64,000 nt of DNA from Apiosordaria backusii. Lineage: Eukaryota; Ascomycota; Sordariomycetes; Sordariales; Lasiosphaeriaceae. Shown here piece after piece: positions 31,888 to 44,500 of this stretch (positions within the stretch are counted from its first letter, which is position 1; each line of letters starts with the position of its first letter). The notes under the pieces were generated by a model. That model was not told the DNA's origin, made no database searches, and was given only the letters and a program-made list of their open reading frames with translations. Where the stretch lies: positions 992,001 through 1,056,000 of the forward strand of contig JAUKTV010000014.1 of the NCBI GenBank assembly GCA_030549205.1, given 5' to 3'. The position numbers and the translations under genes are program-made.

Positions 31888-32904
31888 CTTGGTTGTTGCC
31901 AATGGCTATCTGGCAATTCGTGAGCTGCTGAGGCGGCGAATCGCCAGAAACAGGCCGCGCGATGTGTGTGCAGCAAGTGATTGCTGGGAAGTTGGATGTT
32001 GGAAGGAAAGTTTCGTTTGGCGGCGGCGGACAAAGAACGCCTGTCCTCGAGGCGCAACTGAATGATGGAGCTGCTCGCTGCGTAGCGCGCCACGCTCGTG
32101 CTGTTTGAGGGTCCTGGTCAGGCTCGGCGCCAGCAACAGCTTTTCTCCGTCAACGGTGGTCTGTGCGGCTAGCGGATGACCTGTGCTGCACTTACACAGT
32201 ACACCTCATTCAACTTCAAATATCGACGGCTGCGCATCAATGTTTGAGAAAAGAAAAGGGGGTTAATTTGATAGATGGGAAGTGGCTCGACAAAAACCTC
32301 CTCTTTGAGGCTTCGACTCCGCCTGTTCCTGCCTTTAGTCAAAATTTTTGGCGGCTTGGTCCCGAGAACTTGGATCAGACTCGCACAAAGGTCCTGCTCA
32401 ACTCCACTGCTCTTTCTGCTCTATGGTAGCTAGACAAGTCGCAGCCATAAGTTATTCTTCCTGGTCGTTATCAAAGCACTTCGCATTCCGATCATGAATC
32501 TTTCACCCACTCTGCTCATTGAGTCTCCTCTCGACTATAAATCACCGTCACCTGCATCGCAGCCCATATCAAGCATCATTCTCAACAGAAGACACGGACG
32601 TCAAGACGAACCACCGCAACATCCTTTCTATTCAGTACCATAGACTTTGTAAGTATATACCCACGCCCTGGACAAAAAAAACTGGCACTCTACCTGCATA
32701 ACCTACCACATAGACTATTAAATACAGGCGTTCCGATTGCATTTATAGGACTATTATACTATTTCAAAGCCTGTCGACTATCTTTAAAGGTCTACCGACT
32801 ATCTTTCGAGGCCTAACGGCTATCTTATATGGTCTGTCAACTGTATTTTGATACATGTTAAACACTTACAGTACCGGTTCTTTTATCTACAGCGTGACAC
32901 CGCA
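31888..32904. other. Intergenic, SPT5 promoter and repeat units
   Basis: 1.0 kb with no supported gene. It holds the SPT5 upstream region and, at its right end, the 21-bp tandem units. Confidence 0.4.
32749..32853 (+). repeat. 21-bp minisatellite, about five degenerate units
   Basis: Units at 32770-32790, 32791-32811, 32812-32832 and 32833-32853 are each 21 bp and share YCTNNCGACTATCTTTNNAGG, with a decayed unit before them. The divergence between units is mostly C-to-T and G-to-A, as expected after RIP or ageing. The same core is found at 7471-7591. Confidence 0.7.
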
Positions 32905-33882
32905 TCAAGCCCACCCCAACCCCCTAAACCTCCCCAAATTCCTCTCCGTATCCCCGTCCACAAACCCGTGCGCCTCCCTAACCGTCACATTCTCCCCATG
33001 AACCTCCGCAATCTGCCCATTCACCTCCCTCCCACCCTTCGCGAACCCATCAACCGCTTTGATGAGCGTTTCCATAGGTGTGATGATCATTCCCTGGTAC
33101 AACTCCTTCGGGGCGATGTTTGTCTCTGTAATTCCAATAATATCAGCCCTTGTTAAGATATTGGGGGAGGGAGAAAGGGGAAGCATACCCAAAACTGCCG
33201 GTGCCAAAGCGTTGATTCTAATCCCTTTATCTTCAACAAGCAACGCAGTCGACCTCACCAACCCCACCACTCCAAATTTGGAGGCAGCATACAGCGGTGC
33301 AGTAGGAAGCGCATACAACCCAGCGTTACTCGCCGTACAAATAACCAGCCCCCTCTCCTTTTCCTCTGCCGGCTTCAAGTCCATGTAGTAGATAGCGAGT
33401 TTCACGGCTGTCAACCGTTAGTACCGGCATACTTCCTTATAGGGTTCCAGAACACAGAAAGGTTGGTAGGTGTTCTTACAGAATATTACCCCAGACAAGT
33501 TGATATCAAGCACACTTAAATCCGGTTTCCGCGGCCCATCTGCCCCTCCCTTCTCGTGCTCAACAAGCGTGGTGTACCCTCGTTCAGAAACCCCGGCGTT
33601 TGCCACGACAATATCTAGTTTTCCCTCAAACTCATTCTCGTACAGCTCCCTAAAAACAGCAGCTTGTTCCTCCCAGCTGCTAACATCACACTTCCTGAAA
33701 ACGATCACCGCGTTGGGGTATTCCGCCGCCAAAGAGGAGGCAATCCCGGGACCGGTGGTGGCGTTGATATCCAGCATTGCTATCTTGTTATTTTGGGTTG
33801 ACGAAGAGGACTCGGAGGCAAAGTATCGAGTAATGGCTAGGCCTATGCCGGAGGTGGCGCCGGTGATTATCACGTTTGGCAT
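32905..33882 (-). CDS. Short-chain dehydrogenase/reductase, 15-PGDH-like
   Basis: Three exons, 33882-33480, 33407-33189 and 33125-32905, give 280 residues. TGATSGIG lies at 7-14, the cofactor-selecting Asp after the second strand in AMLDIN (about 38) suggests NAD, NAG is at 95-97, and the catalytic residues are Ser161, Tyr174 and Lys178 (YAASK). The C-terminal part (ITPMETLIKAVDGF) resembles 15-hydroxyprostaglandin dehydrogenase-like fungal SDRs, which oxidise secondary alcohols. Intron 1 has a perfect TACTAAC branch site. The substrate is unknown. It is unrelated at close range to the SDR at 8.5 kb. Confidence 0.88.
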
Positions 33883-34893
33883 TTTTCACCGAGTTATATT
33901 GTTGTGGTAGGTAGTGTGGTGTGGTGTTATCAGAGATAGAGGGTTAGTGTTGAAAAGGGGGGCTGCTAGGTAAGGAAAGGTACCTAGTTGAGTGTCAAAC
34001 AGAGGTGAGCTGCTGGTGTTGAGGAGGCGTAAAATGAAGTGTTAATGAAGTTGAAGTCTTTCAACTGAAGTAGGAACGTAGGTAGGTAACATGGAAAATG
34101 AAAGCTGAATATATTCTCCCCGCATGAACAACACCCCATAATAGTAGGTATCTTCGTGAACCCCAATCACCAAGGTTACCCCAAGACTTACTTGTGCACC
34201 GCTTAACTTCCCCGCATCATCAAGTTCGAGACGCACGCCGGCAGTTAATAAATCTCCCGCTCCGCACCGCCCACTGACGCAGTGGAACCAAGTCTCCTCC
34301 TTCTTGCTCCCCCCATTCCCACAGCTTGGCTTCGATGCCCCTTCCATAGTTGCTGTCAACCCCATATATAACCACTTATCATTGATAAAAATGCCAGATT
34401 GGAATAGAATATCATCAGTCATGTCCCATCCAACCTCACAATAACATGCCAAACTCCCAAAAGACACCAATACAACCAAACACCTATGAACCGACAGAAA
34501 CAACCACACAACTCTTGAAGCAACTTTCGAAATGTGGCTGGCTTGCCAACTATTCCCCGCAATGCATCCCCTCTCATAAGAAGCCCAAACAAAAATAAAC
34601 TCACAAAAAAACTCATAATTTAAAAGAAGAATCAGAAAATACTATGTACAAGAGCCACACTTGCCCGCCTACTTTACCACAACAAAAGTGCCGTCCTCTC
34701 TGTTTAGTCTGCCGTTTGCCCTCCAAGAGTCCAACACCAACCTCCCCAAAACCGAGCTTCTAACCCTACCTAACCTTGTCAAGCCTAACCGACCTATAAC
34801 TCCTTCCTAATCCTCCTTTTTTGCATGTCTGTTGTAAGTTGCCTGGAATTGCCGCTTGCTTTGCTGTGAAACACGATCGGTAGGAAGGATCGT
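33883..34893. other. Intergenic with one doubtful ORF
   Basis: 1.0 kb between the SDR start and the 3' end of the chitin-synthase activator gene. It contains GGTAGGTA words and the uncertain frame described separately; nothing else was recognised. Confidence 0.35.
34042..34422 (-). CDS. Doubtful hypothetical protein
   Basis: An ATG at 34422 opens 126 codons to 34042. The translation has protein-like texture, with three cysteines (KPSCGN, WFHCVSGRC), and the frame stays open upstream into a hydrophobic stretch that could be a signal peptide in a longer, spliced form. No family is recognised and no clean upstream exon with a start was found. It could equally be chance. Confidence 0.22.
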   Translation of the reverse strand: MTDDILFQSGIFINDKWLYMGLTATMEGASKPSCGNGGSKKEETWFHCVSGRCGAGDLLTAGVRLELDDAGKLSGAQVSLGVTLVIGVHEDTYYYGVLFMRGEYIQLSFSMLPTYVPTSVERLQLH

Positions 34894-37800
34894 TTACATA
34901 ACAACCTACAAACTTGTCAGCACACCATTCCAAAACTCAATACAACAAAAGACAAAACTTACACAATCACCGTCATTCTTCCCCTGCGGAATCCCCATCT
35001 CCTCAAAAGTCGCGGGCCCCTGACCCATCGTCTTTCCATCGGGATGGTCGGTTTTGACGGGTGGTTTCCCAGCCGCAGGTCTTGGCCCAGAAGCCGTCGA
35101 AGCCATTGAACCTGGCGTTCCTGGTCCGGGGCTCGGTCTCGCTGCCGCCTGAGCAGCAGCAGGTGGCGCACTAGCACGCCCGCCATCATGAGCATGTGAC
35201 GACACTGGCCTCCCGTTATTCGGAACTGGTCTCCCGCTCGGAGGCATGCTTTCCACTCTATGAGCATCTGGTCGCAGATTCGGATTTTGCACCGGCAACC
35301 TCCCAGCACCTGCCGGGGGACCACCACCATAACGATCATACCCGCCTCCCGGCCCATAAGCGTCGCTGACAGGTCGCTGGTTCGGGCGCCCACCACCCGG
35401 CGGTCCATAGTCCCGTCCAGGCTGGAGTCCGGGATTGCCCTGAGGTGGGTACTTGCCGCCTGCCGGAGGATACTGACCCGGAGGAGGTCCTTGAGCTTGA
35501 GGGGGTGGGGCATTCGGGTTCGGCTTCTGGAGTCGCTGCCTCGTCGGATCGCCGATAGGTGGCATCGTCCCGGCGGGGAGAATGCCAGGCCCCGGAGGCC
35601 CATATCGCCCATCTTGTTGTTGAGGGGGGTACTGCGCACTGGGACCAGGACTAGGGCGTCTATAGTTACCAGGACCACCTTGGGGCGCCCAACCGGCGTT
35701 GGGAGGCTGGCCGGAAATGGGACGGCCGCGATCCGGCGGAGCACTGTGCATGCCGTTTGGTGAAAGAGGACGAATGCCAAAGGCAGATCCGGGACGGTCA
35801 GCATGTGGCCCAGCACCAACAGGAAGACGACCGGCCGGGTTCAAGTGAGGGCCACGCATGTCGTCTTCGGGATAGGGTGCCGCTGACTTTGGCCTAACAT
35901 TCAACGGCGCCGTATGGTCTTCGAGAGGATACGGTGCTGCACTCTTAGGGCGCATCGCAAGGTTAGTCGGGTCTACATTCACGCCAAAAGCGGGAGGTCG
36001 GGGGGTAGGATCGGGAAAGTTGATTCGGTCTGGTATTCGTGTTAGCCGCTGCTGAGGATAGTTTCCGAGTTTAAAAGCATTAGAATTAGAGTAAAGAAAC
36101 TGGGTCGCACCAGGTGGGGGTGTCACTGTCTCGCCGAGCGTGGGCAAGACCTCATTCTGCCTGGCAAAGCGTTCTGGCCGCTTGCCGCGTTGTGAGCCAT
36201 GTTGAGACTTGATACGAGTGAGCGTTGTCGTCTCGTGGTCAGCCTTGGTCAGTGTCTTAGACTGGCTCAGTGAGTCGAGTCTGTCCCTGGCGTCCTTGTT
36301 GCCATGATCGGCCGCCAGCTCGTACCACTTTCTCGCTTCCCTAATATCCTTGGGGACGTGGATGCCGATTTCGTGGTAGTAACCCATGGCGAATTCGCCC
36401 GTTGCCAGACCGGACAAAGCGGCCTCCTGCGCATACTTGAAAGCAAGCTGCTCGTTCTTGGCAAAAGCGCCCTCATAACCGAAAAGGAACCAGCGGCTGA
36501 CACCGAGAGCGGCTTCTGGTTGGCCTTGTCGTGCAGCAAGGCCGTAGTAGTGAAGCGAGTAGGCAGGGTTGAAGTCACAGCCAAGTTGACTCAGCTCATA
36601 TGCCTGGCCCATCTTCAACTGAGCCTTGGCGAAGCTGAGGTAGGCCGCCTTCTCAATGTACTGCCGGGCCACTGTCAGGTCGCACGGCAGTATGGTTTCG
36701 GGAAGAGTGATGTCGGGCAGTTCCCGGGCGATCAGCATGCCGTACACATATGCTCCCTGAGGCGCGTCCTCGTCCGCCGTGTCGGCTGCGTGCTGAATCA
36801 TTTCCAAGCCCTGCAGGTAGTCCTTCTGGTAGCCGTGCTGTCCCATCAGGTGCATCATGCCGAGGCGGTAATTCGAGGCCGAGTCTTTGAGCTTGACACC
36901 GAGTGTGTAGTGTTTGATGGCGTTCGCGATATCATTCGAGTTTTCGTAGAGCATGCCCATGCGGTATTCGGCCCTACCGTACCCATTCTCGGCCGCCTTC
37001 TTGTACAGCGAATACGCCTCCCGCTTGTTCTCTCGGAAGCCAAACTTGCCAAACTCGAGCCATTTTCCTTTCATAAAGTTTGCCTCGGGATGGTCCTGTT
37101 GCGCGAGATAATCAAGGATGCTGACGGCGTCTACCCGCAAATCGTGTTCCGTCTTTGGTGTCGCGGGCCTTTCCTTCCCCTTTCCTTCTCGCTTCCATAT
37201 CCTCTGTGCGGCCTCTTGGGCGACCTCGACCCAGATGAGGGTGTCGCGGGCCCAGGTAACCTGCATCGACACATTGTTGGAGTGGAGGACAAGGTTGCGC
37301 GCCTGCCACAGGATGCTTTCCTTCTCCTCGTCGCTGGGCGGGATGTTCTCGCCCTTCACCTTGGGAAAGGGGGAGAATGACGGGACGTCCATTGTGGTGG
37401 AGCCGGCGGCGCTGGTCTGGAAGGGTTTGAATCTAGATTCGGGGGGGTTGAGAGTCAGCGCGCTGTATCCAGCACAGTAGGCCTTCGGACTGATCCACTG
37501 CGGACGTTGCGTGGGGCTCTCCAATCGCAGCAGCTTCAAGCTTGTTGGGGCGGAGGGGCAGAGAGGGACGGGTCAAGAGAAGGGATCAACCTACGCCTTT
37601 GCGTCGCCGCCACGGGGGTTCTGTGATGTCGAGTTGCTTTCTCTTCGAGATCCGGATTCGCGAGCTTCTAATTCCATGCGTTGGATGTCGTTTTGCATGT
37701 TCTGGGGCACCTCAGGCATTACCCTGCAAAATGATCCGAGATTGTCAGCCTCCGCCTTCAAGCTTCCTCAGCCTCCGTCCGCGTCTGGCGCTCCACGTCG

Positions 37801-38019
37801 AGCCTTGTCCAATCGGTCCAGCCCGGAGCTGGGAGGCCGCGCAGAGGCGCACAGCACGGCAAGATCGGCCCATGATATTTTGGAGTTCCGGACTTGGATG
37901 AGACAAGTTATACCGAATAAAGGACAGACTTACCGTTGAGGGGCGGGCGCAACGACCTCTGGAGGCATATAATAATCATCGTACCCCCCTGGGACGAATG
38001 TCGCAGTAAACTGTGGCAT
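34894..38019 (-). CDS. Sel1-repeat chitin synthase activator (Skt5/Chs4-like) with CaaX tail
   Basis: Four exons, 38019-37934, 37723-37595, 37540-34963 and 34905-34894, give 934 residues. After a divergent N terminus come about seven Sel1 repeats (ANFMKGKWLEFGKFG, AEYRMGMLYENS, SNYRLGMMHLMG, QGAYVYGMLIARE, AQLKMGQAYELS, AALGVSRWFLFG, GEFAMGYYHEIG), then a Pro/Gly-rich disordered tail. The last exon is 12 nt, coding Val-Val-Met-stop after a Cys, so the protein ends CVVM, a prenylation CaaX box. Yeast Skt5 is farnesylated in the same way and recruits and activates chitin synthase III at the membrane. The N-terminal start is uncertain: a splice acceptor (GCAG) lies just upstream of 38019 with further open frame (PGQPSGDKSLVE), so an extra upstream exon is likely. 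The 37541-37594 intron uses a CAAG acceptor. Confidence 0.82.
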
Positions 38020-40244
38020 CTCGACGAGGGATTTGTCGCCTGATGGCTGACCCGGGCCTGCATAAATTAGCCAACCAAGCAGTCAGCAACCAGCACCAGA
38101 GCCCAACCCGGCGTCTTTCTTCTTCCCGCTTCGGAATCCGTCTGTGCAGGTGCTGGGTTCCAGCGATGGCGGGGATTCAGAGCCTGGCGATGCAAAGGAG
38201 GGGCGCCAAGAAGCAGGTTATGTACAAGACGACGATGTTTGCCGACTAATGGTCGGACAGCGACGGTCAAATAGGGTAGCCGGTGTAGCGCAGTTCAAGC
38301 AACTAGAGAAGTGCGAGTTGGGGAGAGCGAGATGCCATGTGCGAGTCCTCGTTACTTAATCGTTGCCCGAGCGTGTTGAGGGGGGGCAATTGTGGCTGTT
38401 CCTCATCCCTACTCCAGAAGCGGGCAGCGAGAAGCAAGGAGGCAAGCAGCGGATAGGTCGAAAGGTTGGGTCATGAAACTGATAGCAACAGGGCCCCCGG
38501 CTTGGAATTTTTTGATCCTATGCACTCAGAGCTGCTGCTGCTACCGCTGCCGCTCTCCCGCCGTCTCCGCGCAGTCAAGTGGTTGTGTTGGTGAACTGTT
38601 GCATCGAAGGCGCCTCTCCTTGGCGATAATTATTGATTACACTACCAGGAACCCATGTTTCCCCCAGTGGCTGCTTCTTGCTCCCCTCTGGTTCCAGCGA
38701 AGGATTCCATGTGCTGCGCCCAGAAATAGAACCCGACCCGCAACCAAGACGATTCCAAGAAGCTAGGTATGGCTCACGTACCTGACATTCGCGACATTGA
38801 AGCTGTTGCGGCTTGCCCCGCGTATTGGTGACCCCAACGTGGTGCTGCCCAGGACGTCATTGCGACAACGGCGGTGGGGTTGACAGTGTGCTAATGCGCT
38901 CGTGGGGAAGTGGCCTGCAGGTCGTTGATGGTGGGGCAGCCGAACATTCTCTTGTTGACTTCAGTCTTCAAGAAACAATTCAAGCTACTCGGATGTCGGG
39001 TCTCGAGTAGGTAGTCATATAAGAGAAGGAAGATGTAGGATATTAAACCTTGGACCTAGAAGCGTCGGTGCGGCCCGGCTCAAAAAGTAACACACAAGAG
39101 CAGAGCTCCAAATTGCTGAAAGGAAGGAACCCGGAATGCCGCGTGTTGGCACGCAAGGAACAAGGGCGTCCCACTGAAATTTAACCCAAGCTGCTCTTTG
39201 GAGTTTGGACTGAGGCGAAGCCCGCTAGATCTACATACCATCTCAAGTCCTTAACGGTAGTGGGAATGCGTTGCGAGATGCTTTGAGTTACACACCATCT
39301 TTTCTATAACCTTGAGATCTGCCTAATTCTTCTGAACTGGGACTGGCACGACGAGCTGACCCGTGAAAAAAGCCTCGCTCTTACCAGGATCAGTTGTGAT
39401 ATCAACCATGACACTCACCCTAACCACAGCGTCGTCGCGTGTTTATAGCAGGATGTTTGATTGCTCAATGATATGCCGCATGACAGTATCTGTGGAACAA
39501 GTTGGGCAGCATCCGCAATCCTCAGTTTTCATTTTTAACAAGCTTCAACCGTTATCGCTTTCCTATCCCTGCCCAATGATGGTGTGGTGAACCGGCTACG
39601 GAGCTACCGACAGAGCGGAAGCCGGTGGTGGCCGATACCGCCGGCGCTGAAGCCGCTGATCTGATTTGAATGCTGTCCAAATTCCAGTATCTCAGCCTCC
39701 AAATTGCCGCTACCGATTCTGAAATAGATTGTGCTTATACGCGTATGGTCAGCAGCGCGGTCAACTCAACATCAAGTTGATATCTGATGGCAGGGTTTGG
39801 TGAGACTTCGGGGTTGCTGCAAGACATTCTCTTGTATCCTTGCGGCCAACAGTGAAGCCCCTTGGCATGTGAAGTCGGCCCCAGCTGTCCGCCACCTGCC
39901 AGCCTCAACCCAGACTCCCAAGAGAGCTCCCAATGCCAAGGCGGCAGCACAGGGCACGTAGGACGTCAGCCTTTCAGCCTGCAGCTGCCAGCAGCGGACT
40001 CCAACAGCCTCACCACCGATAATCGATATCGACATTACCATCATCACCCAAACTACCGTTGCCAAACATCTACCCGGCATTCCACCCCAGAATTCCCATA
40101 CAAACAATACCCCACGACTATTACGAAACAACAATCCAATCGAACAACATACCCAACTTCTGAATCAACCCACCACCGATCTCTCACCCAACCAGCAAAC
40201 CGAGCTTCCATCTTCCATCACACATCCCAGACGCCCCCCTCAAA
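38020..40244. other. Long intergenic region, no gene supported
   Basis: 2.2 kb upstream of both flanking genes. The first few hundred bases probably contain the first exon or 5' leader of the Skt5-like gene. The rest has only short open stretches without family similarity, and no tRNA or repeat was seen. Confidence 0.4.
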
Positions 40245-41132
40245 ATGGCCGACCGCCAACTCACAACCCTCCTCACCCAACTCCGCACCCCCTCCCTCCC
40301 CTTCTCCCAATCCACCACCCTCCTCTCCAAAGCCAAGCTCCTCCTCCTCCAGCTCTCCGCCCTCACCCCATCCCCCACCGTCCCCCCTCCCCACCTCACC
40401 CTCGCCCGCGAGGTCTACGAGCTCGGCGCCCTCCACGCCCTCCGCGCCAAAAACCCCGACTCCTTCACCCGCTACGTCTCCCAGCTCCAGCCCTTCTACG
40501 ACCTTTCCCCCAGCTCCTTCTCCTCCCCCTCCCAAAACCAAAACAAAGTCACCGCCCTCTGGCTCCTCTTCCTCCTCACCCAAGGCCGCTACACCGAATT
40601 CCACTCCGATCTCGAAGGACTCTCAACCAGGGGCTCAGTGGCGGAGGTGGAAAACGACAAGTTTCTGGGATATCCGATCAAGTTGGAGAGGTGGCTCATG
40701 GAGGGCGCCTACGACAGGGTCTGGAAGGCCATGAAGAAGGGCGAGGTGCCCAGTGAGGAGTTTGGGGTTTTGTGTGAGGTACATCGAACCCATTTTCCCA
40801 ATACAAATCCCCCCAAATAGAATGCTAATACTAGAGAAAAACAGGTCTTGACCCCCCAAATCCGCCGAGAAATCGCCTCGTCCTCCGAGCGCGCCTACCC
40901 CTCCCTACCTTTCCTCTCCGCGCAATCCCTCTTGTTCCTCGACAGCGAAGGCGCCGTCATCGATTTCGCCCGCAGCCGCGGCTGGGTTATTAAGGATAGG
41001 ACCATTTATTTCCCTACCGCTGCCGAGATGAACGTCAACGAGGAGGGCGAGCAGGAGCAAGAGCAGGAGGTCAGCCAGATGGTGATTGAGAACACGCTGG
41101 GGTACGCCAGGCAGTTGGAGACTATTGTTTAA
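40245..41132 (+). CDS. RPN12: 26S proteasome regulatory subunit Rpn12 (PSMD8)
   Basis: Two exons, 40245-40778 and 40845-41132, give 273 residues, the normal length for Rpn12. It is a non-ATPase subunit of the 19S lid, the last to join during lid assembly. Recognisable blocks are AREVYELGALHALRAKNPDSFTRYVSQLQPFY, LWLLFLLTQGRYTEFHSDLE and, in the CSN8/PSMD8/EIF3K-type winged-helix part, EIASSSERAYPSLPFLSAQ, LLFLD and FARSRGWVIKDRTIYFP. Each exon begins strongly C-rich and ends G-rich. The start is the first ATG of the frame after a CT-rich leader. Confidence 0.93.
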
Positions 41133-41584
41133 GGGGGTGAATGCCAAAGAGGAGAGGAGAATCTGTGCAGAGTCGAGAAAAGGAAACGGCAGAGACAGAT
41201 ATGGCCAGGCCAAGCCAGCACAGCGTTGTTTGCTGTATTTAATATTGCTAGATGAGGATGGAGGTGGTGATGATAGATGAACAACACACAACACGCACAA
41301 AGCTTATTAAAGACACATATGGTGCTGAGAATAGCAATCCGGAGCTCAGTGAATCAATTTTGAACATGCTTGCTTGTTTTGACCAACAACAACATTTCAA
41401 CATCTAAACAGGCTACTACTCCATACCTTATCACAAAACAGAAACCCTTACTCGCCAGCAAAAAAAGATTCACCGTGCTGCTTCCACTTTCTAAGTGAAG
41501 GAACCCTCTTGCTTTTCCGCCCCCTTTTGACAACGAAAAAGACACACATTATATATCAAAACTTCCAGCCGCCTTTAAAAGAGT
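41133..41584. other. Convergent intergenic region
   Basis: 452 bp between the stops of RPN12 and the alpha-COP gene; contains both 3' untranslated regions. Nothing else was seen. Confidence 0.5.
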
Positions 41585-44500
41585 TTAAGCAAAAAGCTTC
41601 AACCCGCTACCGTGCTTGCCAACCTCGCAGACCTCGCACACCTTGCAGACGGTCCCCTTGTACTTGGTGTGGTACTTGGACCCGTCAAACGCGCACTCTT
41701 CATACGCCGTGCCGCTGTAAATAGGCGTGTAGCTCGCCGCGCAAATCTCAAACTCGGCAAACTGGTCAAACTCAATCTCCACGGCATCATGCGGGTTGCG
41801 CTCGCACGTAGCCTTGTTTCTCCGGGCCTATTTCCAAAAGACATGATTAGCAAATGTCGTACAGGATCAAATTGCGAGAAAATAATAAACTTACAGCTTC
41901 CAAAAGCTTGGCCAATGCTCCGTTGGCATCACCATTGGAGATTATTCTATTAGCAAAGCTCAACGCGCTGCTGTAGTTCTTGTTCCGCATCGACTGAGTC
42001 ATGGCATTGGACAAGGCCAGCTGGCGATGAGCCACTCCAATCTTGGGAATGGTGAAGTAAGCAGCCAGCTCCAAGTTTCGTTTCAGCAGCTCGGGGTCGG
42101 CAGAGACAGCATCTGGCGTGCCCAGAGATCGGCGCTCGAGCTCGATCGACATGGCGAGGGTGTACTCAGCAGCAGCAGTAATGACCTTCTTGGCTTCGGA
42201 AACCTCGTCCTCAGAGTCAACCGCGTTGACGAGCAGCGAGTGCAGTATGTTCTTGAAGAGAGCGACACCCTCCTCCAGCTTGTTGTTCTTCATGCACTTG
42301 TAACCCTGCTGAAGATCGTGCTCGGCAAGGTACTCCAGATCCCTAGGAATTATGGGAAGAACCTTCCTAAGGTCGGACTCCTCCACCGTACGGCGAACAT
42401 AGTTGACCAATGGAGGAAGGCCGGCTGAGGCAGGGAGATAGGTCTTGGACGCTTGGTATACTTCCAAGAACCGGGGCTTAAGAGGAGCAAAGTTGACAGC
42501 GCCGACTTGGCGGTTAAGTAATTGCATCGCCGTCTCAAACGAGCCTCCGGCGGCATGGTCGACAGCCAAGGGCGAGTTACGCGCCCAGAGATCAGCCTCA
42601 CTGCTGCCAGCACCGCCAGCTTCGGCGGTGCCGACATCGACGAGGCCTTCCTCAACCTCGGGAACGACATCATCGCCCATGTCCCAAGCACCAGCATCCT
42701 CCTCCTCCTCGCCGTCTCCGAGGAGGCCACGCTTGGCGCCGTCCTCCTCAGCTTCCTCGCCGACCCCATTGACCGCCGCGGACTCGTCCTCTAATGAGAG
42801 ACCCTCCATCTGGCCGAGTAGCGCCTTCTCAAAGAAGGATTGCGATGTGGCCTTTGTAGGCCAGTTGGCCTTGTATGTAGGGACAAGCGGCTTGGGTGGT
42901 GTAAGGGGTTCACCAAAGGTAGGGAGATTGAGCTGGTCTTCTGTGAGACCAGAAGCCTCCAGAATCGACTGGCATTCGTCCTCAAGGCCGTGGGCCTTGG
43001 CGGTCATGTACGCCAGAGGGTAAAGATCGATCTCCTTGAACATCTGGATTCTGTCTTCAACCTCTCCAAGGTAGAGAGCGTTTTGGAACCTTGAGCCAAA
43101 GTCTCCACGGTGCTCAGCAATTTTGGCCATCCTGGTGAGCTTGGCCTCGTCACCGGTTGTGAGGTACAGGAACGAAAGCTTGTCAAAATGCTTGAGCTTC
43201 TGGTAGCACATTTCGACAATAGAGTGGTTACCATGAGCGAGAGCCTCGGCACTCAGTCTCGTCCACAGCTTTGGCCTATCCAGTTGCTTGGCCATCTCGA
43301 CCGCCACCTCGAGGTTTCCGCACTCGATGGCAAGCTCGAACCGGGTGGTGGGATCTTGCACGAACTGAAGGGCGATCTCGGGGTAGCCCTTCTTCTGCAA
43401 GTACGAAATAATAGACTGGCCGACCAAGCTGGAGTTCTGGATGATGTGAAGCATTCCCTCGTAATTTCTCTTCACAAGGGCAAGCTTGAAGCGATACTCG
43501 GTAGGGTCGATCTGGAGGATTCTAGGCTTGGCAGCACGGTCGAGGCAGTACACGTTGCGGCCCTTGACCCGTACAAGGTAGACCGTCTGGTCGAGAGTGC
43601 GCACAATACCATTGTCGCCGTTGAGCAATGTGTACTTCACGTGGTTAAGGGTGGAGTACAACAGGACCCCGGCGTCATCCCAGGTAGCGCTCTTGATGCG
43701 AATTGTTTCGTGGAGCGTGCTAACCTGCTCAAGGGTCTTGGTCACAATGGTGACATTGTGCTTGCTGAGAAGAGCAGCGTAGAGGCCGTCATTGGACCAT
43801 ACAACATACTTGACACCATTCACGGCAAGCTCAGCAGTGGTCTTCTTTTGCTGAACGTCGTAGAGGTGTACCGCTGTGGGGGTGATGATGAGAAGGTTAC
43901 CGGTGCCGCCAAAGTAGATGTCACTAGTTCCAAGAGGAGGCTTGAAAGACCGGGTAACGTTGTTCTGGAGGTCCTTGATATCAATCGTTTGCGCAGCGGT
44001 GTTCAGGACAGCAAAGCGGTTGCGAGCAACGAAGATGGCCGAGTTTCCAGAACCACGCTTGGACTCTGTTGGCTCAATGGCGCCGGTACCGTCACGGGGA
44101 AGGTTGATAAGCTCATAGGAGCCGCCATCAGCCGGGGATGTGACCAGAACAGAGCGCTCAGCAGGATTGTAAGAGAGTGTCCTTGGGGGAACCCAGGGGC
44201 TGCCAAGCTTCTTGAGAGATAACAGAGTAGGAGATTCCACATTCTTTTGCAAGTCGTAGGACTTGACATGCTTCTCCTTGGTGATGTAGAAGAGCTGATT
44301 TTGGTACACAGCCGAGGCGGGTCTCTCGCGCTCCAGCTTGAACACCATCACACCATTATCGTGTCCAGCAGCGAAGAGGTTGATTTCGGGGTGCGCGGCG
44401 ATGACCCAGAATCTGTCGTTCTCTCTCTTGAAGGTGTGTACCGCTGTGCGCTTGTTCAAATCCCAAACACGAATCGTCTTATCTTCGCCGGCTGACAGAA

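Noticed and set aside
36304..37380. 358-codon plus-strand frame
   Set aside because: Antisense to the Sel1-repeat gene; no family resemblance.
43110..44222. 370-codon plus-strand frame
   Set aside because: Lies wholly antisense to the WD40/solenoid part of alpha-COP; composition mirrors the codon bias of the real gene.
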